Assembly: GCA_009377755.1 (NCBI GenBank)
Contig: WHTM01000047.1
Span: 1-37,279, forward strand
DNA from: Hyphomicrobiales bacterium
GTDB taxonomy: Bacteria > Pseudomonadota > Alphaproteobacteria > Rhizobiales > Xanthobacteraceae
Reading direction: 5' to 3'
Length of the DNA: 37,279 nucleotides
Below, one piece after another: positions 9,259 to 18,295 of the stretch (position 1 is its first letter; every line of letters starts with the position of its first letter). The position numbers and the translations under genes were made by a program. The notes under the pieces were generated by a model. It saw only the letters and a program-made list of their open reading frames with translations, was not told the origin of the DNA and did not search any database.

Positions 9259-9415
9259 TTTGACGTCCTTATCCGCGCGCTGTCTGCTGGAATCGAGCGA
9301 TGCCAGTTGATGTGGGCCACCCGATCGAGCACGCCTTTCACGTTCACGGCCCCGAATGAATCGCGGCCGCCCATACCAAACCCACAAACGTCATATCGGT
9401 GGCTCGCTTCCGGAT

Positions 9416-10486
9416 TTAGAACTGGTAGGACTTCGCCATGGTGGTGACTCTGTCTCGGTCGAAGTTGTTGATTTCATCGATGAGTTCGTTGGTGTAGAGC
9501 GGCGAAAAGTCGCGAATATCGAGTTCGTTGAACTTTGCCTCTTCGCGGAGTTCGGATTCGACGATCGTGCCCATCTTCACGCCAGGGTATGGAGGCCGGT
9601 AAAGCGAGATGCGCCGCTGGATCGCCACGACGGTCTGGCGCACCGCCTCGGCGGGGCTGACATTGCGCGGAATGCTCGTAGGAAACATCTTTCCGAACGC
9701 GTGCGCGCCGGCCGACGGGTTCGCGAGCAGAAACTCCGACGTCATGGCAACCGTGCGGCCGTACGCGATGCAGAGCTTCGGATTCTTTTGAATGAAATCC
9801 CGCCGCGCGCCGAGGAACAGTCCGCCGATCATCGGCACTTTTGGGGGACGCGGCAGATAGTCCAGTTTAATGCCGGCATTCTCGATGACGGCGAAACCGC
9901 TGTCGAAATAGGCCAACCCGTCGATTACACCGCGTTCCAATGCGACGCCTGCGGTTATGCCTTCCCCTACCGCGACCCACGACACATCCTTATCCGGATT
10001 GAGGCCGATGCTATCCATCACCATGCGTGTCACGGGATAGTCGGAGGTGCCGAGAGTCGACACGCCGATCTTCTTGCCGCGCAGATCTTGATAGCTCTTG
10101 ATGGGCGATCCTGGCTTGACGACGATGTCCCATTTATACGGATAGGTGTACTCGTAGAACATCACGACCGGCGGTAGTTGACCTTTGGCATGCAGCGGCA
10201 GCGCGAACGAGGACGAGACCACTGCGAATTCGACGGCGCCGCGATCAATCGCGATCATGCAATTGTTGGCGCTTCCGAGCACGGCACTTTCGACCCGAAT
10301 GCCATTCTCGCGGGCGAACCCAAGGGCCTCGCCGGTAAAGAGATTGATCACCGCCGGGCTGACCGACTTGAACCCGATTCCGCTGCGGACGGTGCGTAGT
10401 TCCTGCGCACCCGCGCTGAACGGTACTGAGGCGAGCGCGGTCGTCGCGAGCCCCCCAAGAACAACCTTACGCCGATCGACGGTCAT
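9416..10486 (-). CDS. NMT1/SsuA-type ABC transporter substrate-binding protein
   Basis: This is the periplasmic receptor of the neighbouring importer. The N-terminus, DRRKVVLGGLATTALASV followed by AGAQ, is a signal peptide with a twin-arginine-like start, so Tat export is possible. The mature part has FAVVSSSFALPLHAKGQLPP, a dipole lobe with IKSYQDLRGKKIGVSTLGTS, and VGEGITAGVALERGVIDGLA, typical of the nitrate/sulfonate/taurine receptor class. Two start codons lie 6 bases apart. ATG 10486 has GGGAG seven bases ahead and is preferred over ATG 10492, which is too close to the site. The gene follows the permease by about 20 bases. The ligand is unknown but is probably the substrate of the FAH and HyuAB enzymes. 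Confidence 0.88.
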   Translation of the reverse strand: MTVDRRKVVLGGLATTALASVPFSAGAQELRTVRSGIGFKSVSPAVINLFTGEALGFARENGIRVESAVLGSANNCMIAIDRGAVEFAVVSSSFALPLHAKGQLPPVVMFYEYTYPYKWDIVVKPGSPIKSYQDLRGKKIGVSTLGTSDYPVTRMVMDSIGLNPDKDVSWVAVGEGITAGVALERGVIDGLAYFDSGFAVIENAGIKLDYLPRPPKVPMIGGLFLGARRDFIQKNPKLCIAYGRTVAMTSEFLLANPSAGAHAFGKMFPTSIPRNVSPAEAVRQTVVAIQRRISLYRPPYPGVKMGTIVESELREEAKFNELDIRDFSPLYTNELIDEINNFDRDRVTTMAKSYQF

Positions 10487-10507
10487 GTTCATGCTCCCTT
10501 TGCGTTG

Positions 10508-11371
10508 TCAGGCATTTGCTCGCCCCGCCCAATGCACGACGCTGCGTTCGACAGCCCGAATTACCGTGTGGATCACGATGCCGGTAATCCCGAGCAGGAC
10601 GAGTGCGGCGAAGACAGTGGCGACGTCGGTTACCGCCTGAGCCTGTGTGATGGTTACCCCGATGCCCTGTTGGGCGCCAAGAAATTCGGCGATGATTGCA
10701 CCAAGCAAAGAGTACACGGCGGCCATGTCCAGGCCGGCGAAGACATACGGAGCGGCGGCCGGCAGCTTGGCAACGCGGTAGGTTTCAAGGCGCGTCGCGG
10801 AGAGCGCGCGCATCAGGTCGAGCAGCGCCGGATCAACGGTCCGCAAGCCGGTGAAGGTGTTCACCATCAGCGGAAAAAACGCCAGCAATCCGGCCATCGC
10901 GATCTTCGAACTATCGCCAAACCCGCACCAGATCACGATCAACGGCGCAATGGCGACCTTCGGCAGGCTCTGAAGCGCAAACGCATAAGGCATCAGCACC
11001 GTCTCGACCGGACGGAACTCGGCCATCAGTGATCCGAGCAGAATGCCGAGAAGCCCACCGATCAGAAAGCCCATACCCGCATTGTAGAGCGTGCTCGCGA
11101 GCGGCACGTAGAATCCGACCGGGCTCATGAGCGGAACGTGAAGTCCATTCCACAGCGCGGAAACGACCGTAGCCGGCGGAGGGAGGATGTAAGGTGGCAC
11201 CTGAAGTACGACCACGGACAGGTGCCACAAGCCGAGCAGCACGACGGCACCGGCGAGAGTCAGCAAAATTCGGTTGCGCCGCCCGAGGAGAGACAATCGA
11301 TCTTCCGCATGCGCCTGAGCGGGAAGATCGATTGATGCCTGTTCGCGGACATGAACGTCTTGGCGGCTCAT
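10508..11371 (-). CDS. ABC transporter permease (SsuC/TauC type)
   Basis: This 287-residue inner-membrane protein is a binding-protein-dependent permease with about six hydrophobic segments, such as [20 protein letters not shown] near the N-terminus and [20 protein letters not shown] in the middle. The conserved cytoplasmic EAA-like loop, which docks onto the ATPase, corresponds to [20 protein letters not shown] followed by [11 protein letters not shown]. It overlaps the ATPase gene by four bases (ATGA) and sits just before the receptor gene, so the three make one importer. The class imports taurine, alkanesulfonates, nitrate, aromatic acids such as phthalate, or pyrimidine precursors. Nothing here selects among these. 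Confidence 0.93.
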   Translation of the reverse strand: MSRQDVHVREQASIDLPAQAHAEDRLSLLGRRNRILLTLAGAVVLLGLWHLSVVVLQVPPYILPPPATVVSALWNGLHVPLMSPVGFYVPLASTLYNAGMGFLIGGLLGILLGSLMAEFRPVETVLMPYAFALQSLPKVAIAPLIVIWCGFGDSSKIAMAGLLAFFPLMVNTFTGLRTVDPALLDLMRALSATRLETYRVAKLPAAAPYVFAGLDMAAVYSLLGAIIAEFLGAQQGIGVTITQAQAVTDVATVFAALVLLGITGIVIHTVIRAVERSVVHWAGRANA

Positions 11372-12216
11372 GCTTCGTCCCCACCCGTGCTATCCAGCAG
11401 CGCGCGAATCTCACGCACGAGCCGCAGATATTCTGGATCGCTTGTGGTTTGCTCGAATGTGCGCGGACGCGGCAGGTCAATCCGGAAATCCTGGAGCACC
11501 CGCCCGGGCCGCTGCGACATGACGACAACGCGATCACCGAGGAAGACCGACTCGCCAATGCTATGGGTGATCAGCAAGACAGTCTTCTGACTCGCCAGCC
11601 AAATCCGCTGCAACTCGACGTTCATGCGCTCGCGCGTCAGCGCGTCAAGCGCACCGAACGGCTCATCCATCAGAAGGATCTTCGGATCGCGGGCGAGTGC
11701 TCGGCATATGGCGGCGCGCTGCTGCATGCCGCCTGACAATTCGTAGGGGTACTTGTCCTCGAAGCCTGCCAGTCCAACCATGGCCAACAGCCGTTGGGTC
11801 CGCCCCGGATCGGAGTCGCGTCGGCCTCCGATACGCAGCGGCAGCCGGACGTTCTCGTATACGCTCAACCACGGCAGTAGGGTCGCACTCTGAAACACCA
11901 CGCCGACATCGGGCGAGGCGCCAACCAGCGGGCTTCCCGCGAGTGTCAGTCGTCCTGTACTCAGGACGTCCAGCCCGGCAATCAGGCGAAGGAACGTGCT
12001 CTTGCCGCATCCGGAAGGGCCCACGAGGCAGACGAAGTCTCCTTCCCCGATCGCGATGTCCACGGCCCGGAGCGCCGCAATATTCCCGCCCGATACGGTG
12101 CGGTAGGTCTTCGCCACTCCCTCAGCCACAACAAGCGGCGTTCGCGCCTTGGAACTGGTGGTGCGCAACTCCGCCGGTTTGGCAGCGGTCAATTCGATTC
12201 GGCCGACATGCCGCAT
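11368..12216 (-). CDS. ABC transporter ATP-binding protein (SsuB/TauB type)
   Basis: This 282-residue ATPase powers the neighbouring permease. Walker A is GPSGCGKST (residues 66-74), the Q-loop lies in [11 protein letters not shown], the signature is LSGGMQQR (160-167) and Walker B is [12 protein letters not shown] (180-191), followed by the H-loop histidine in LLITHSIGE. All catalytic residues are present. The N-terminus is about 25 residues longer than typical SsuB, so a start further downstream cannot be excluded; GAAGG sits upstream of ATG 12216 but with long spacing. It is the first gene of the six-gene minus-strand operon and faces a LysR gene across 275 bases, the usual layout for LysR control. 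Confidence 0.93.
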   Translation of the reverse strand: MRHVGRIELTAAKPAELRTTSSKARTPLVVAEGVAKTYRTVSGGNIAALRAVDIAIGEGDFVCLVGPSGCGKSTFLRLIAGLDVLSTGRLTLAGSPLVGASPDVGVVFQSATLLPWLSVYENVRLPLRIGGRRDSDPGRTQRLLAMVGLAGFEDKYPYELSGGMQQRAAICRALARDPKILLMDEPFGALDALTRERMNVELQRIWLASQKTVLLITHSIGESVFLGDRVVVMSQRPGRVLQDFRIDLPRPRTFEQTTSDPEYLRLVREIRALLDSTGGDEA

Positions 12217-12440
12217 GTTCCGGACACCTTCTCAGCCACGCGAAAAATGCATGTCGACTGTTGTGACAGGGCAGGCCGAACCGATACCCATTCCGTTCGC
12301 TCCCCCCAACAACAGGCGGCGCGCTCCCTTTGCACGTTACCACCGAGCCGGGCGAAGCGGTCGGCAGCGGATTTTGGCGCGGCAGATATTGGCGCGCTTG
12401 CGCGCACCGCCACGCGCTGCGGAATTTGCACGGCTGACGC

Positions 12441-12474
12441 ATAACTGTCTAATATAAATGTATCCTCAAGTTAT
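12441..12474. promoter_or_regulatory. Inverted repeat upstream of lysR, candidate operator
   Basis: The arms ATAACT (12441-12446) and AGTTAT (12469-12474) are perfect complements separated by 22 mostly A/T bases. They lie 18-51 bases before the lysR start and within the lysR/ABC-operon divergent region, in otherwise GC-rich DNA. A second GTTATA copy follows at about 12483. LysR proteins commonly bind interrupted dyads here to repress themselves and activate the divergent operon. The role is inferred from position and symmetry only. Confidence 0.45.
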
Positions 12475-12491
12475 AGAGCCCGGTTATATCG

Positions 12492-13433
12492 ATGGACATC
12501 CGGCAATTCCGCAATATGTTGGCGGTCATGGAGGCCGGCAGCCTGAACAGGGCTGCGCACCAACTCGGCATTTCGCAGCCGGCGCTGACAAAGAGCATTC
12601 AACGGCTGGAAGCGCAGCTCAACGTGCCCCTATTCACGCGTGAGAGCCGGGGCATGTCTCCCACCATCTACGCTGAAAGCCTGCGCCCCTACGCTCAGGC
12701 CGCGTGCGTCGGAATGGCGCAGTCGGTTAACGAGATCGAAGCCCTCAAGAGCGGCTCGAGCGGTGTCATCACGCTGGCAGGTCCACCTGTGATCGCTCAG
12801 GCGCTATTTCCGCAGGCCCTGATACGACTGGTTCGGGAACGGCCAAACCTGCAGGTTCGCGTTGTCGTCGAGGTCGACGATCTCTACGCATCCTTACTGG
12901 CCGGCCGCTACGACATGCTCGCCGCGACTATCTCGCGCATGCCACCCGAATTCGGTCTTCAGCAACGTGTGCTCTTCGAAGATCCTCTGGTCTTGGCAAC
13001 GCGACCGAATCATCCATTGACGCGCTTGCGCAAAGTCACGCTGCGGGAGTTGCAATCGCAGCGGTGGATTTTTCCGGCAGCCGAGAATTTGCACCGACGC
13101 CGGCTTGAACACGCATTCGCTGCCGCTCACCTGCCGCTTCCACGCGCTACCATTGAATGCCGAAGTCCGGAGCTCATCAAGTCGATGGTGCAGCAAAGCG
13201 ATTACGTCGGCCTGATCCCGAAGCTCGCCATACAAAGCGAAGTAAGCGAGGGGAAACTGGGTGCCATCGAGATCGATTCTCCCTTCATGATACGCACGAT
13301 TGGACTGATATGGCGGGACCATCATAGTCTTTCGCCGGCTGCGCGCGCATTAATGGACGCGATCGAAAGCATTTGCCGAGAGCGTGGTTATGCGGGAGCG
13401 GAGTCTCCATCAGTGCCACCACGCGAACGCTAA
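12492..13433 (+). CDS. LysR-family transcriptional regulator
   Basis: The 313-residue protein begins with a canonical LysR winged helix-turn-helix, MDIRQFRNMLAVMEAGSLNR then AAHQLGISQPALTKSIQRLE (residues 1-40), and LFTRESRGMSPT as the wing. A type 2 periplasmic-fold effector domain follows, with GVITLAGPPVIAQALFP and LLAGRYDMLAATISRMP. It is transcribed divergently from the ABC-FAH-HyuAB operon, so it is the likely activator of that operon with a pathway compound as inducer. ATG 12492 is followed directly by the HTH and is the only sensible start, though the ribosome-binding site is weak. An IS6 element lies 150 bases beyond its stop. Confidence 0.93.
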   Translation: MDIRQFRNMLAVMEAGSLNRAAHQLGISQPALTKSIQRLEAQLNVPLFTRESRGMSPTIYAESLRPYAQAACVGMAQSVNEIEALKSGSSGVITLAGPPVIAQALFPQALIRLVRERPNLQVRVVVEVDDLYASLLAGRYDMLAATISRMPPEFGLQQRVLFEDPLVLATRPNHPLTRLRKVTLRELQSQRWIFPAAENLHRRRLEHAFAAAHLPLPRATIECRSPELIKSMVQQSDYVGLIPKLAIQSEVSEGKLGAIEIDSPFMIRTIGLIWRDHHSLSPAARALMDAIESICRERGYAGAESPSVPPRER

Positions 13434-13581
13434 TTGGTAGTTTCAGGATGGACGAATGTTCCTTCGCTGATCGTGCCCTCGGGTTACGCACTCGACATTC
13501 CGGTCACGCCTCTGAGGTCCCAGATTCCGTTGCGACGTAAGCGTCTCCGATTGCCAAGTCCGTGCTGGAAACGCTTCGCCT

Positions 13582-14389
13582 GGCTTTGTCACGTTGGTGG
13601 GGCTTGCCGGCGCCTACCTCTGGCCGTTAGCGTTCATGATGACCAAGATCAGCTACAGCGGGTATCGCTTCCCTCCGGTGATCATCCAGCAGGCCATCTG
13701 GCTTTATGCCCGTTTCACCTTGAGCTTCCGCGATGTCGAGGACCTGCTGGCCGAGCGCGGGATCACGGTCTCCTACGAGACGGTGCGCCGCTGGGTGAGC
13801 CATTTTGGATCTGCGATTGCAACCGATCTCCGCAAACGGCGCCCCAGGCCTCATTCCACATGGCATCTTGACGAGGTGTACATCAAGATTGATGGGCGTT
13901 TGGTCTATCTGTGGCGTGCCGTCGATGCTGAGGGCGAGGTCCTCGACGTTCTCGTGCAGAGCAAGCGGGACAAGCGGGCTGCACTGAAATTGATGCGAAA
14001 ATTGCTGAAGAAAATGAATTTTGTGCCGGACAAGCTGGTGACCGACGATTTGCGGTCTTACGGGGCGGCTTGTCGCGATCTTGGAATCTCCCATCGCCAT
14101 GAACGGGGGCGGTGGCGTAACAACCGAGCAGAGAACTCGCATCAGCCAACCCGACGACGGGAGCGCAAGATGCAGGGGTTCAAGAGTACCGGGGCAGCCC
14201 AGCGATTCCTGTCCTTCCACGCGGCCACCTACAACACCTTCAACGTCCAGCGCCATCTCACCTCCGCCAGCACACACCGAGTTTTCCGAGCTTCGGCCAT
14301 GCAGACGTGGCGTGAAGTCACCGCTGCGGCTTGAGCCGAGCGCAGTTGGCTGTTTCGCTGCGTCTGTCATTCGTCAACGTGACAATGCC
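13582..14389 (+). mobile_element. IS6-family insertion sequence, complete
   Basis: The element is about 808 bp. The left end, GGCTTTGTCACGTTG starting at 13582, and the inverted right end, GGCATTGTCACGTTG read inward from 14389, match at 14 of 15 bases. One transposase gene fills it. The 8 bases outside the ends (CTTCGCCT on the left, CGCAACAC on the right) do not match, so no target duplication remains. IS6 elements move by replicative transposition and then recombine, which can lose duplications. A truncated second copy of the same element lies at 36345-36513 in the same orientation. Confidence 0.85.
13636..14334 (+). CDS. IS6-family DDE transposase
   Basis: The 232-residue product starts MMTKISYSGYRFPP and has an HTH region in DVEDLLAERGITVSYETVRR. 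The catalytic triad is visible: D79 in HLDEVYIK, D137 in LVTDDLRSYG and E166 in NRAENSHQ. The KxxG-like motif RKMQGFKSTGAAQRFLSFHA near the C-terminus is typical of IS26/IS6100 relatives. Length and order match the family and no frameshift is seen, so it is probably active. An upstream in-frame start at 13594 would add 14 residues lacking family similarity. Confidence 0.92.
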   Translation: MMTKISYSGYRFPPVIIQQAIWLYARFTLSFRDVEDLLAERGITVSYETVRRWVSHFGSAIATDLRKRRPRPHSTWHLDEVYIKIDGRLVYLWRAVDAEGEVLDVLVQSKRDKRAALKLMRKLLKKMNFVPDKLVTDDLRSYGAACRDLGISHRHERGRWRNNRAENSHQPTRRRERKMQGFKSTGAAQRFLSFHAATYNTFNVQRHLTSASTHRVFRASAMQTWREVTAAA

Positions 14390-14661
14390 CGCAACACTGT
14401 TGTCTCTCTCCCCGATTTTCCGGGGCTCACGACCCTTGTCAGCTCCTGTAACAATCCGGCGACGCATTCCACCAAGCATGACCGCGGCTTGATTCGGCCG
14501 ACGAGCGGATTCGGCAACTGAGCTGATGCGTAAACGTTAGTGAAATAGGCGATCCCTGCTCCGAGCTGCGAGATCAAATGCGAATAATGTGGAGTTATGG
14601 GTGCTTCCGCCGATGGAGCACGGCCGACATTGTGGCCGCAGTAAGAATGGTCCGCTTTCGA

Positions 14662-14878
14662 TTAGCGCGCGGTCGACAATACCGCCATCGCGATCTGCTC
14701 AGGCTTGATCGGCGTCGAATTGATTTCAATCTTGAATGGTGCGAGTGCGTCGGACACCGCGTTGGCAACGACCACTGGCGGAGAAATTGCACTACCCTCA
14801 CCGACGCCCTTGACGCCAAGCGGGTTAAGCGGCGAAGGCGAATACTTGTGGATCAACTCCACATGGGGGACGTCGTTT
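14662..14878 (-). pseudogene. 3' remnant of a molybdenum hydroxylase large-subunit gene (CoxL/XdhA type)
   Basis: The minus-strand frame reads NDVPHVELIHKYSPSPLNPL, GVKGVGEGSAISPPVVVANA and VSDALAPFKIEINSTPIKPE. This is the conserved C-terminal block of xanthine dehydrogenase/CO dehydrogenase-type large subunits, whose GVKGVGE motif holds the glutamate that acts as catalytic base in this superfamily. Only about 70 of some 780 residues remain. Similarity begins exactly where the 26-bp repeat at 14879 ends, so an insertion or deletion event removed the upstream part. No small or medium subunit genes are present. Confidence 0.8.
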
Positions 14879-15067
14879 GTGAATCGGCGTCGGCCTTTGA
14901 CCCCACCCCGATTTCGCGGCAAGTGGTTGCAGCACTTGCGGAATTATAGATTCTTGGGAGGAATCGATCGGCGTCCAATCGTGACCCCGCCTATTTCTAG
15001 CAAAAAAGCTTGTCGGTCAATGATTTGCGACGGGTTCAGCGGGGGTCAAAGTTCGACGCCGATTCAC
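14879..15067. repeat. Pair of 26-bp inverted repeats, probable ends of a deleted insertion sequence
   Basis: The left repeat (14879-14904) begins GTGAATCGGCGTCG and ends CTTTGACCCC. The right repeat (15042-15067) is its reverse complement with two mismatches out of 26. A third related copy, ATCGGCGTC followed by GTGACCCC, lies near 14965-14987. Multiple copies of a terminal repeat are typical of IS21-family ends. The 137 bases between the outer repeats have no coding sequence. The best reading is an internally deleted IS21-like element or a small non-autonomous derivative, inserted in or flanking the CoxL remnant. Confidence 0.55.
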
Positions 15068-15163
15068 AGGCGCTGGCCCACAGCTTCGACCAGTTGGGCG
15101 TGCATGAGGTTACGTCGACGGCGGTTCGACTTACGGATTACGTGCGGCTCGGAATGCGGCCAC

Positions 15164-16918
15164 TCACGAACCGGGAATCACCGGCAGAAGCAGGTAGTTC
15201 GGCCTGTCGGTCGCGAAATGCAACGTGTAGGTCCCGCCGAAAACCTCCTTCGGCCGATCTTGAGGATGCACGTGCAGAAATGGCCCGACGCCAGTAAGCG
15301 TATATTTCACGCCGTCCAACACAAGTGGGGGCCCTTCGTACTCGTAATCCTTGCCGCGCACCGAAAGACAGAGCCGATAGCCGGCCGGAACAACGATGCA
15401 GCTCGGCCAGATCTCGACATCAAGCTCCACGGGCTCGCCGGCCTGCAACGGCCAAGCCTCGTCGTGGGTGTGGTAGGGCCGGTACGGCAGGCTGCGCTGC
15501 GGGTCGAGCTTACGATGTGACGCGCGCAGCCAGCCATTGGCGACCGGCGTGCGCGGATCGTTCGAGCCGATAAAATTTACCTCCTTACCGTCTGGGTCGA
15601 ACATTCGGACCACCAGAAATACGTCGGCATCTGTGGTGGATGACGCCAGAAACAGCTTGGCCGCCATCGGGCCGGTGATTTCTATTGGCTCGGTCAGAGG
15701 CGGTGTGAAGAAATCCTGACCCTTGCCGAGCGCGTCGTAGCTCAGTGTAGCGGGTCGAACAGGCGCTTCCCGGGTCAGCCACATCCCATCCGGATCAAGG
15801 TAAAACTTGGTCCACTGCGTGCGCGCCAGCGGCCACTCGTTCTCGTGGCGCTCCACGAACTTTTCGCCTGGGTGGCGGATCTGGAGTTGCACGCGCGGCT
15901 GCTTGTCCCAACCGGTGTCCTCACCTTTGAGGAAGTGGCCGAAGAACCGCTTCTGAAGGTTGACGCCGTAGTTCGTGTAGAAGTGCGACCAGTGCGCATC
16001 GCCATGCGCCTCCAGCCATTTCTGCTTGGAGCCGACCGCAAGGAACCCTTCGAAATTGCCGCGCGGGTGAAGCCCCTGCCCGCCCCAGTTGGCCGCGCTC
16101 AGGACCGGAATGTCGATCTTCGAGAAGTCGGGCGTACGCTCGCGGCAGGCTTCGTCATCGAACCGATGCTCCAGGATGAAGGCCTCGATATCGCGCCGGT
16201 TACGCTTGAGTTCTTCCTCGCTCAAGGTTTCAGGTCCCGAGACAAGCTCGCCGGTCACGCGGCTGCGCAAGCCGCGCTCGCCGAGTCCATGCTGTGCGCG
16301 ATGGAAGGCGCGCGGGTAGAGGTTGTCGAGAAATCCCGAGTAGATGCCGCCGTGGCGGGCGAATTCGCGGTACCAGTCCGCCGCCCCCTCCCAGACGCAG
16401 ATGGCTGCGAGATGGGGGGGCCTATGTTGCGCGACCTGCCACTGGTTCGAAGCAAAGTACGAAATGCCGTTCATCCCAACCCTGCCGGACGACCACGGTT
16501 GCACCGCCGCCCATTCGATGCATTCGTAGATGTCCCTGGCTTCGAGCGGTGACCATGGATCGAGGAAGCCCGGCGAGCGGCCCGCGCCGCGCGCATCGAC
16601 GCGCAGGCACACGTAGCCGTCCGGCACCCACTTCTCCGGATCGACCAACTCCCACACCTGGTACTTGCAGGTTGAGCCTTCGGCGACCTCGGGGAACGCG
16701 GCGATCATCCGGTCCCAGGCGCTCCTGTTGCCATCCTGAAACGCGAGACCCTTGCCGAAAGCGCCATACGACAGAATGACGGGGTGCTTCTTGTCGTCGC
16801 ACGGCCTGAACACATCGGCGCGCAGCACTATGCCGTCGTCCATCGGGATCGGCACGTCCCACTCGATCGTCATTCCGTCTCGGACTTCGGTCTTTACTGG
16901 GATGTCGTGCTTGTTCAT
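15164..16918 (-). CDS. CocE/NonD family serine hydrolase (X-Pro dipeptidyl-peptidase S15-like)
   Basis: The 584-residue protein starts MNKHDIPVKTEVRDGMTIEW; ATG 16918 matches the start region of the paralogue at 23065, and the frame upstream is unrelated. The alpha/beta-hydrolase part has DGYVCLRVDARGAGRSPGF and the nucleophile elbow VGMNGISYFA (Ser about 153). The C-terminal jelly-roll domain (SNDPRTPVANGWLRASHRKL, then LDVEIWPSCIVVPAGYRLCL) is complete. The family includes cocaine esterase, glutaryl-7-ACA acylases and S15 peptidases, so it hydrolyses an ester or amide bond. It is divergent from a Bug receptor gene. A close but broken paralogue lies at 21328-23065. No signal peptide is seen, so it should be cytoplasmic. 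Confidence 0.9.
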   Translation of the reverse strand: MNKHDIPVKTEVRDGMTIEWDVPIPMDDGIVLRADVFRPCDDKKHPVILSYGAFGKGLAFQDGNRSAWDRMIAAFPEVAEGSTCKYQVWELVDPEKWVPDGYVCLRVDARGAGRSPGFLDPWSPLEARDIYECIEWAAVQPWSSGRVGMNGISYFASNQWQVAQHRPPHLAAICVWEGAADWYREFARHGGIYSGFLDNLYPRAFHRAQHGLGERGLRSRVTGELVSGPETLSEEELKRNRRDIEAFILEHRFDDEACRERTPDFSKIDIPVLSAANWGGQGLHPRGNFEGFLAVGSKQKWLEAHGDAHWSHFYTNYGVNLQKRFFGHFLKGEDTGWDKQPRVQLQIRHPGEKFVERHENEWPLARTQWTKFYLDPDGMWLTREAPVRPATLSYDALGKGQDFFTPPLTEPIEITGPMAAKLFLASSTTDADVFLVVRMFDPDGKEVNFIGSNDPRTPVANGWLRASHRKLDPQRSLPYRPYHTHDEAWPLQAGEPVELDVEIWPSCIVVPAGYRLCLSVRGKDYEYEGPPLVLDGVKYTLTGVGPFLHVHPQDRPKEVFGGTYTLHFATDRPNYLLLPVIPGS

Positions 16919-17249
16919 CGGCTTTAGAGTTTCCGGTCGATTGGCGAACGTGCCTTGCAGAAGGCCTGGCCTCGCGCGCACGTGCATACGCTATAACATC
17001 ATCGCCGAAGTCGAAAACAATATACTGTCGATGACAGGCATGATTCTAATCGACGTCGGCAATGGTCTGATCCGCGGCTCTGCGTCATTCGATCTTGAGA
17101 GTTCTACCGGTTGGGATTCGCCGACAGCGACTTCGCTCGACAGCATCCAATATCGCTGCGATAATTTGGATAAGGGAGTGTGACACCTGCCAAGACAGGC
17201 ATCTCAAGAACGCCCCCACGCACATCAGCGCCGAAAGGAGAACGCACCC
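16919..17249. promoter_or_regulatory. Divergent intergenic region between CocE and Bug receptor genes
   Basis: These 331 bases separate two divergent genes and must hold both promoters. A/T-rich patches occur near 17012-17030 and 17155-17170. A short perfect dyad, CTGTC-GAT-GACAG, lies at 17025-17037. No regulator gene sits here, and the dyad is short enough to be chance. An AAAGGAG site precedes the start at 17250. Confidence 0.35.
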
Positions 17250-18257
17250 ATGGACCATCAACCGAATGTCAGCCGGCTGCGCACCGGAATTTCCCGCGCA
17301 ATCACCCTGGCCGCCTTTATCGGTGTAGCCGCTTCCGCGTCCGGCTTGGCTCACGCCCAGGACCAGTATCCGGTGAGGCCAATCAAGCTCGTGGTCGGAT
17401 TCGCCGCCGGCGGCCCGACCGACATCCTTGCGCGCGTGGTCGGTGCAGCCATGAGCAAAACGATGGGCGAGCAGGTGTTCATCGAGAACCGTACGGGCGC
17501 GGGCGGAAACATCGCGACCGAGGCGGTGTCCCGCGCCGACCCCGACGGCTACACGATCCAGATGACGCTGATGAGCAGTGCGATCAACGAGAGCCTGTTC
17601 AAGAAGTTCAAGGTCCGGTTCGCGGATTCGTTCGTGCCGATCGGAGGCATCGCCCAGACCGGCCTCGTTCTGCTCGCGCACTCCTCGCTCGGCGTGAACA
17701 ACGCCTCCGACCTGATCAAGCTGGCGAAATCGAAGCCCGGCGAACTGCTCTATGCCAGCGCCGGCACCGGAACCGCCACGCACCTCGGCGCGGAGCTATT
17801 CAACTCCATCGCCGGCACCAAGATGATGCCGGTGCACTACAAGGGTGGCGGAGAGACCGTGAAGGACCTGCTGTCCGGCGAAGTGAAGCTCATGTTCTCG
17901 ACCATCCCCCCGGTGCTTGGCTTCGTGAAAGAGGGCCGGCTCAAGGGCATCGCCACCACGCGGATCAAGCGCGAAGCGGTCCTGCGCAACCTGCCGACGA
18001 TCGCCGAGTCCGGCCTGCCTGGCTTCGACATGCCGCTCTGGTTCGGCCTGGCAGCCCCCAAGGGCACTCCGAAGCCCATCGTGGACAAGCTGGTCGCCGA
18101 ACTCAACAAGGCGCTCAAGCAACCCGAGGTGCTGCAAGCATTGGCCAAGCAGGGCTTCGAGCCGATGATCATGGGGCCGGAGGAGTTCGGCAAGTTCTAC
18201 GTCACGGAAGCCGCCAAGTGGGCCAAGGTGGTCAAGGCGGTCGGCCTCAGCCGGTGA
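17250..18257 (+). CDS. Bug/TctC-family tripartite tricarboxylate transporter substrate-binding protein
   Basis: The 335-residue protein has a signal peptide (positive start, then ITLAAFIGVAASASGLAHA with AHA cleavage) and the Bug signature YPVRPIKLVVGFAAGGPTDI directly after it. Later blocks, FIENRTGAGGNIATEAVSRA, SAGTGTATHLGAELFNSIAG and AAPKGTPKPIVDKLVAELNK, are the standard ligand-binding and hinge segments. Bug proteins bind carboxylated compounds such as aromatic acids, nicotinate or citrate in the periplasm. The TctA/TctB membrane subunits are not in this window, so it relies on a transporter encoded elsewhere or acts as a sensor. A strong ribosome-binding site, AAAGGAG, precedes ATG 17250. 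It is divergent from the intact CocE gene. Confidence 0.94.
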   Translation: MDHQPNVSRLRTGISRAITLAAFIGVAASASGLAHAQDQYPVRPIKLVVGFAAGGPTDILARVVGAAMSKTMGEQVFIENRTGAGGNIATEAVSRADPDGYTIQMTLMSSAINESLFKKFKVRFADSFVPIGGIAQTGLVLLAHSSLGVNNASDLIKLAKSKPGELLYASAGTGTATHLGAELFNSIAGTKMMPVHYKGGGETVKDLLSGEVKLMFSTIPPVLGFVKEGRLKGIATTRIKREAVLRNLPTIAESGLPGFDMPLWFGLAAPKGTPKPIVDKLVAELNKALKQPEVLQALAKQGFEPMIMGPEEFGKFYVTEAAKWAKVVKAVGLSR

Positions 18258-18295
18258 TGCTGGCCCGCATTTCCTGATCGGGTCTGGAACGTTAC

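Larger units (their letters stand above)
14390..15163. other. Decayed stretch between IS6 and CocE gene
   Basis: These 770 bases hold no intact gene. They contain a fragment of a molybdenum hydroxylase gene (14662-14878, minus) and a pair of long inverted repeats (14879-15067), both listed separately. The first 270 bases encode only an unrecognised 67-residue minus-strand frame, and nothing was identified at 15068-15163 before the CocE stop. Confidence 0.5.

Noticed and set aside
14374-14577. 67-residue minus-strand frame beside the IS6 right end
   Set aside because: It begins in unrecognised sequence and runs into the IS end; no motif and no start signal.
17025-17037. CTGTC-GAT-GACAG dyad as a GntR-type operator
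   Set aside because: Only 5-base arms and no GntR gene in the window; too short to claim as a feature.
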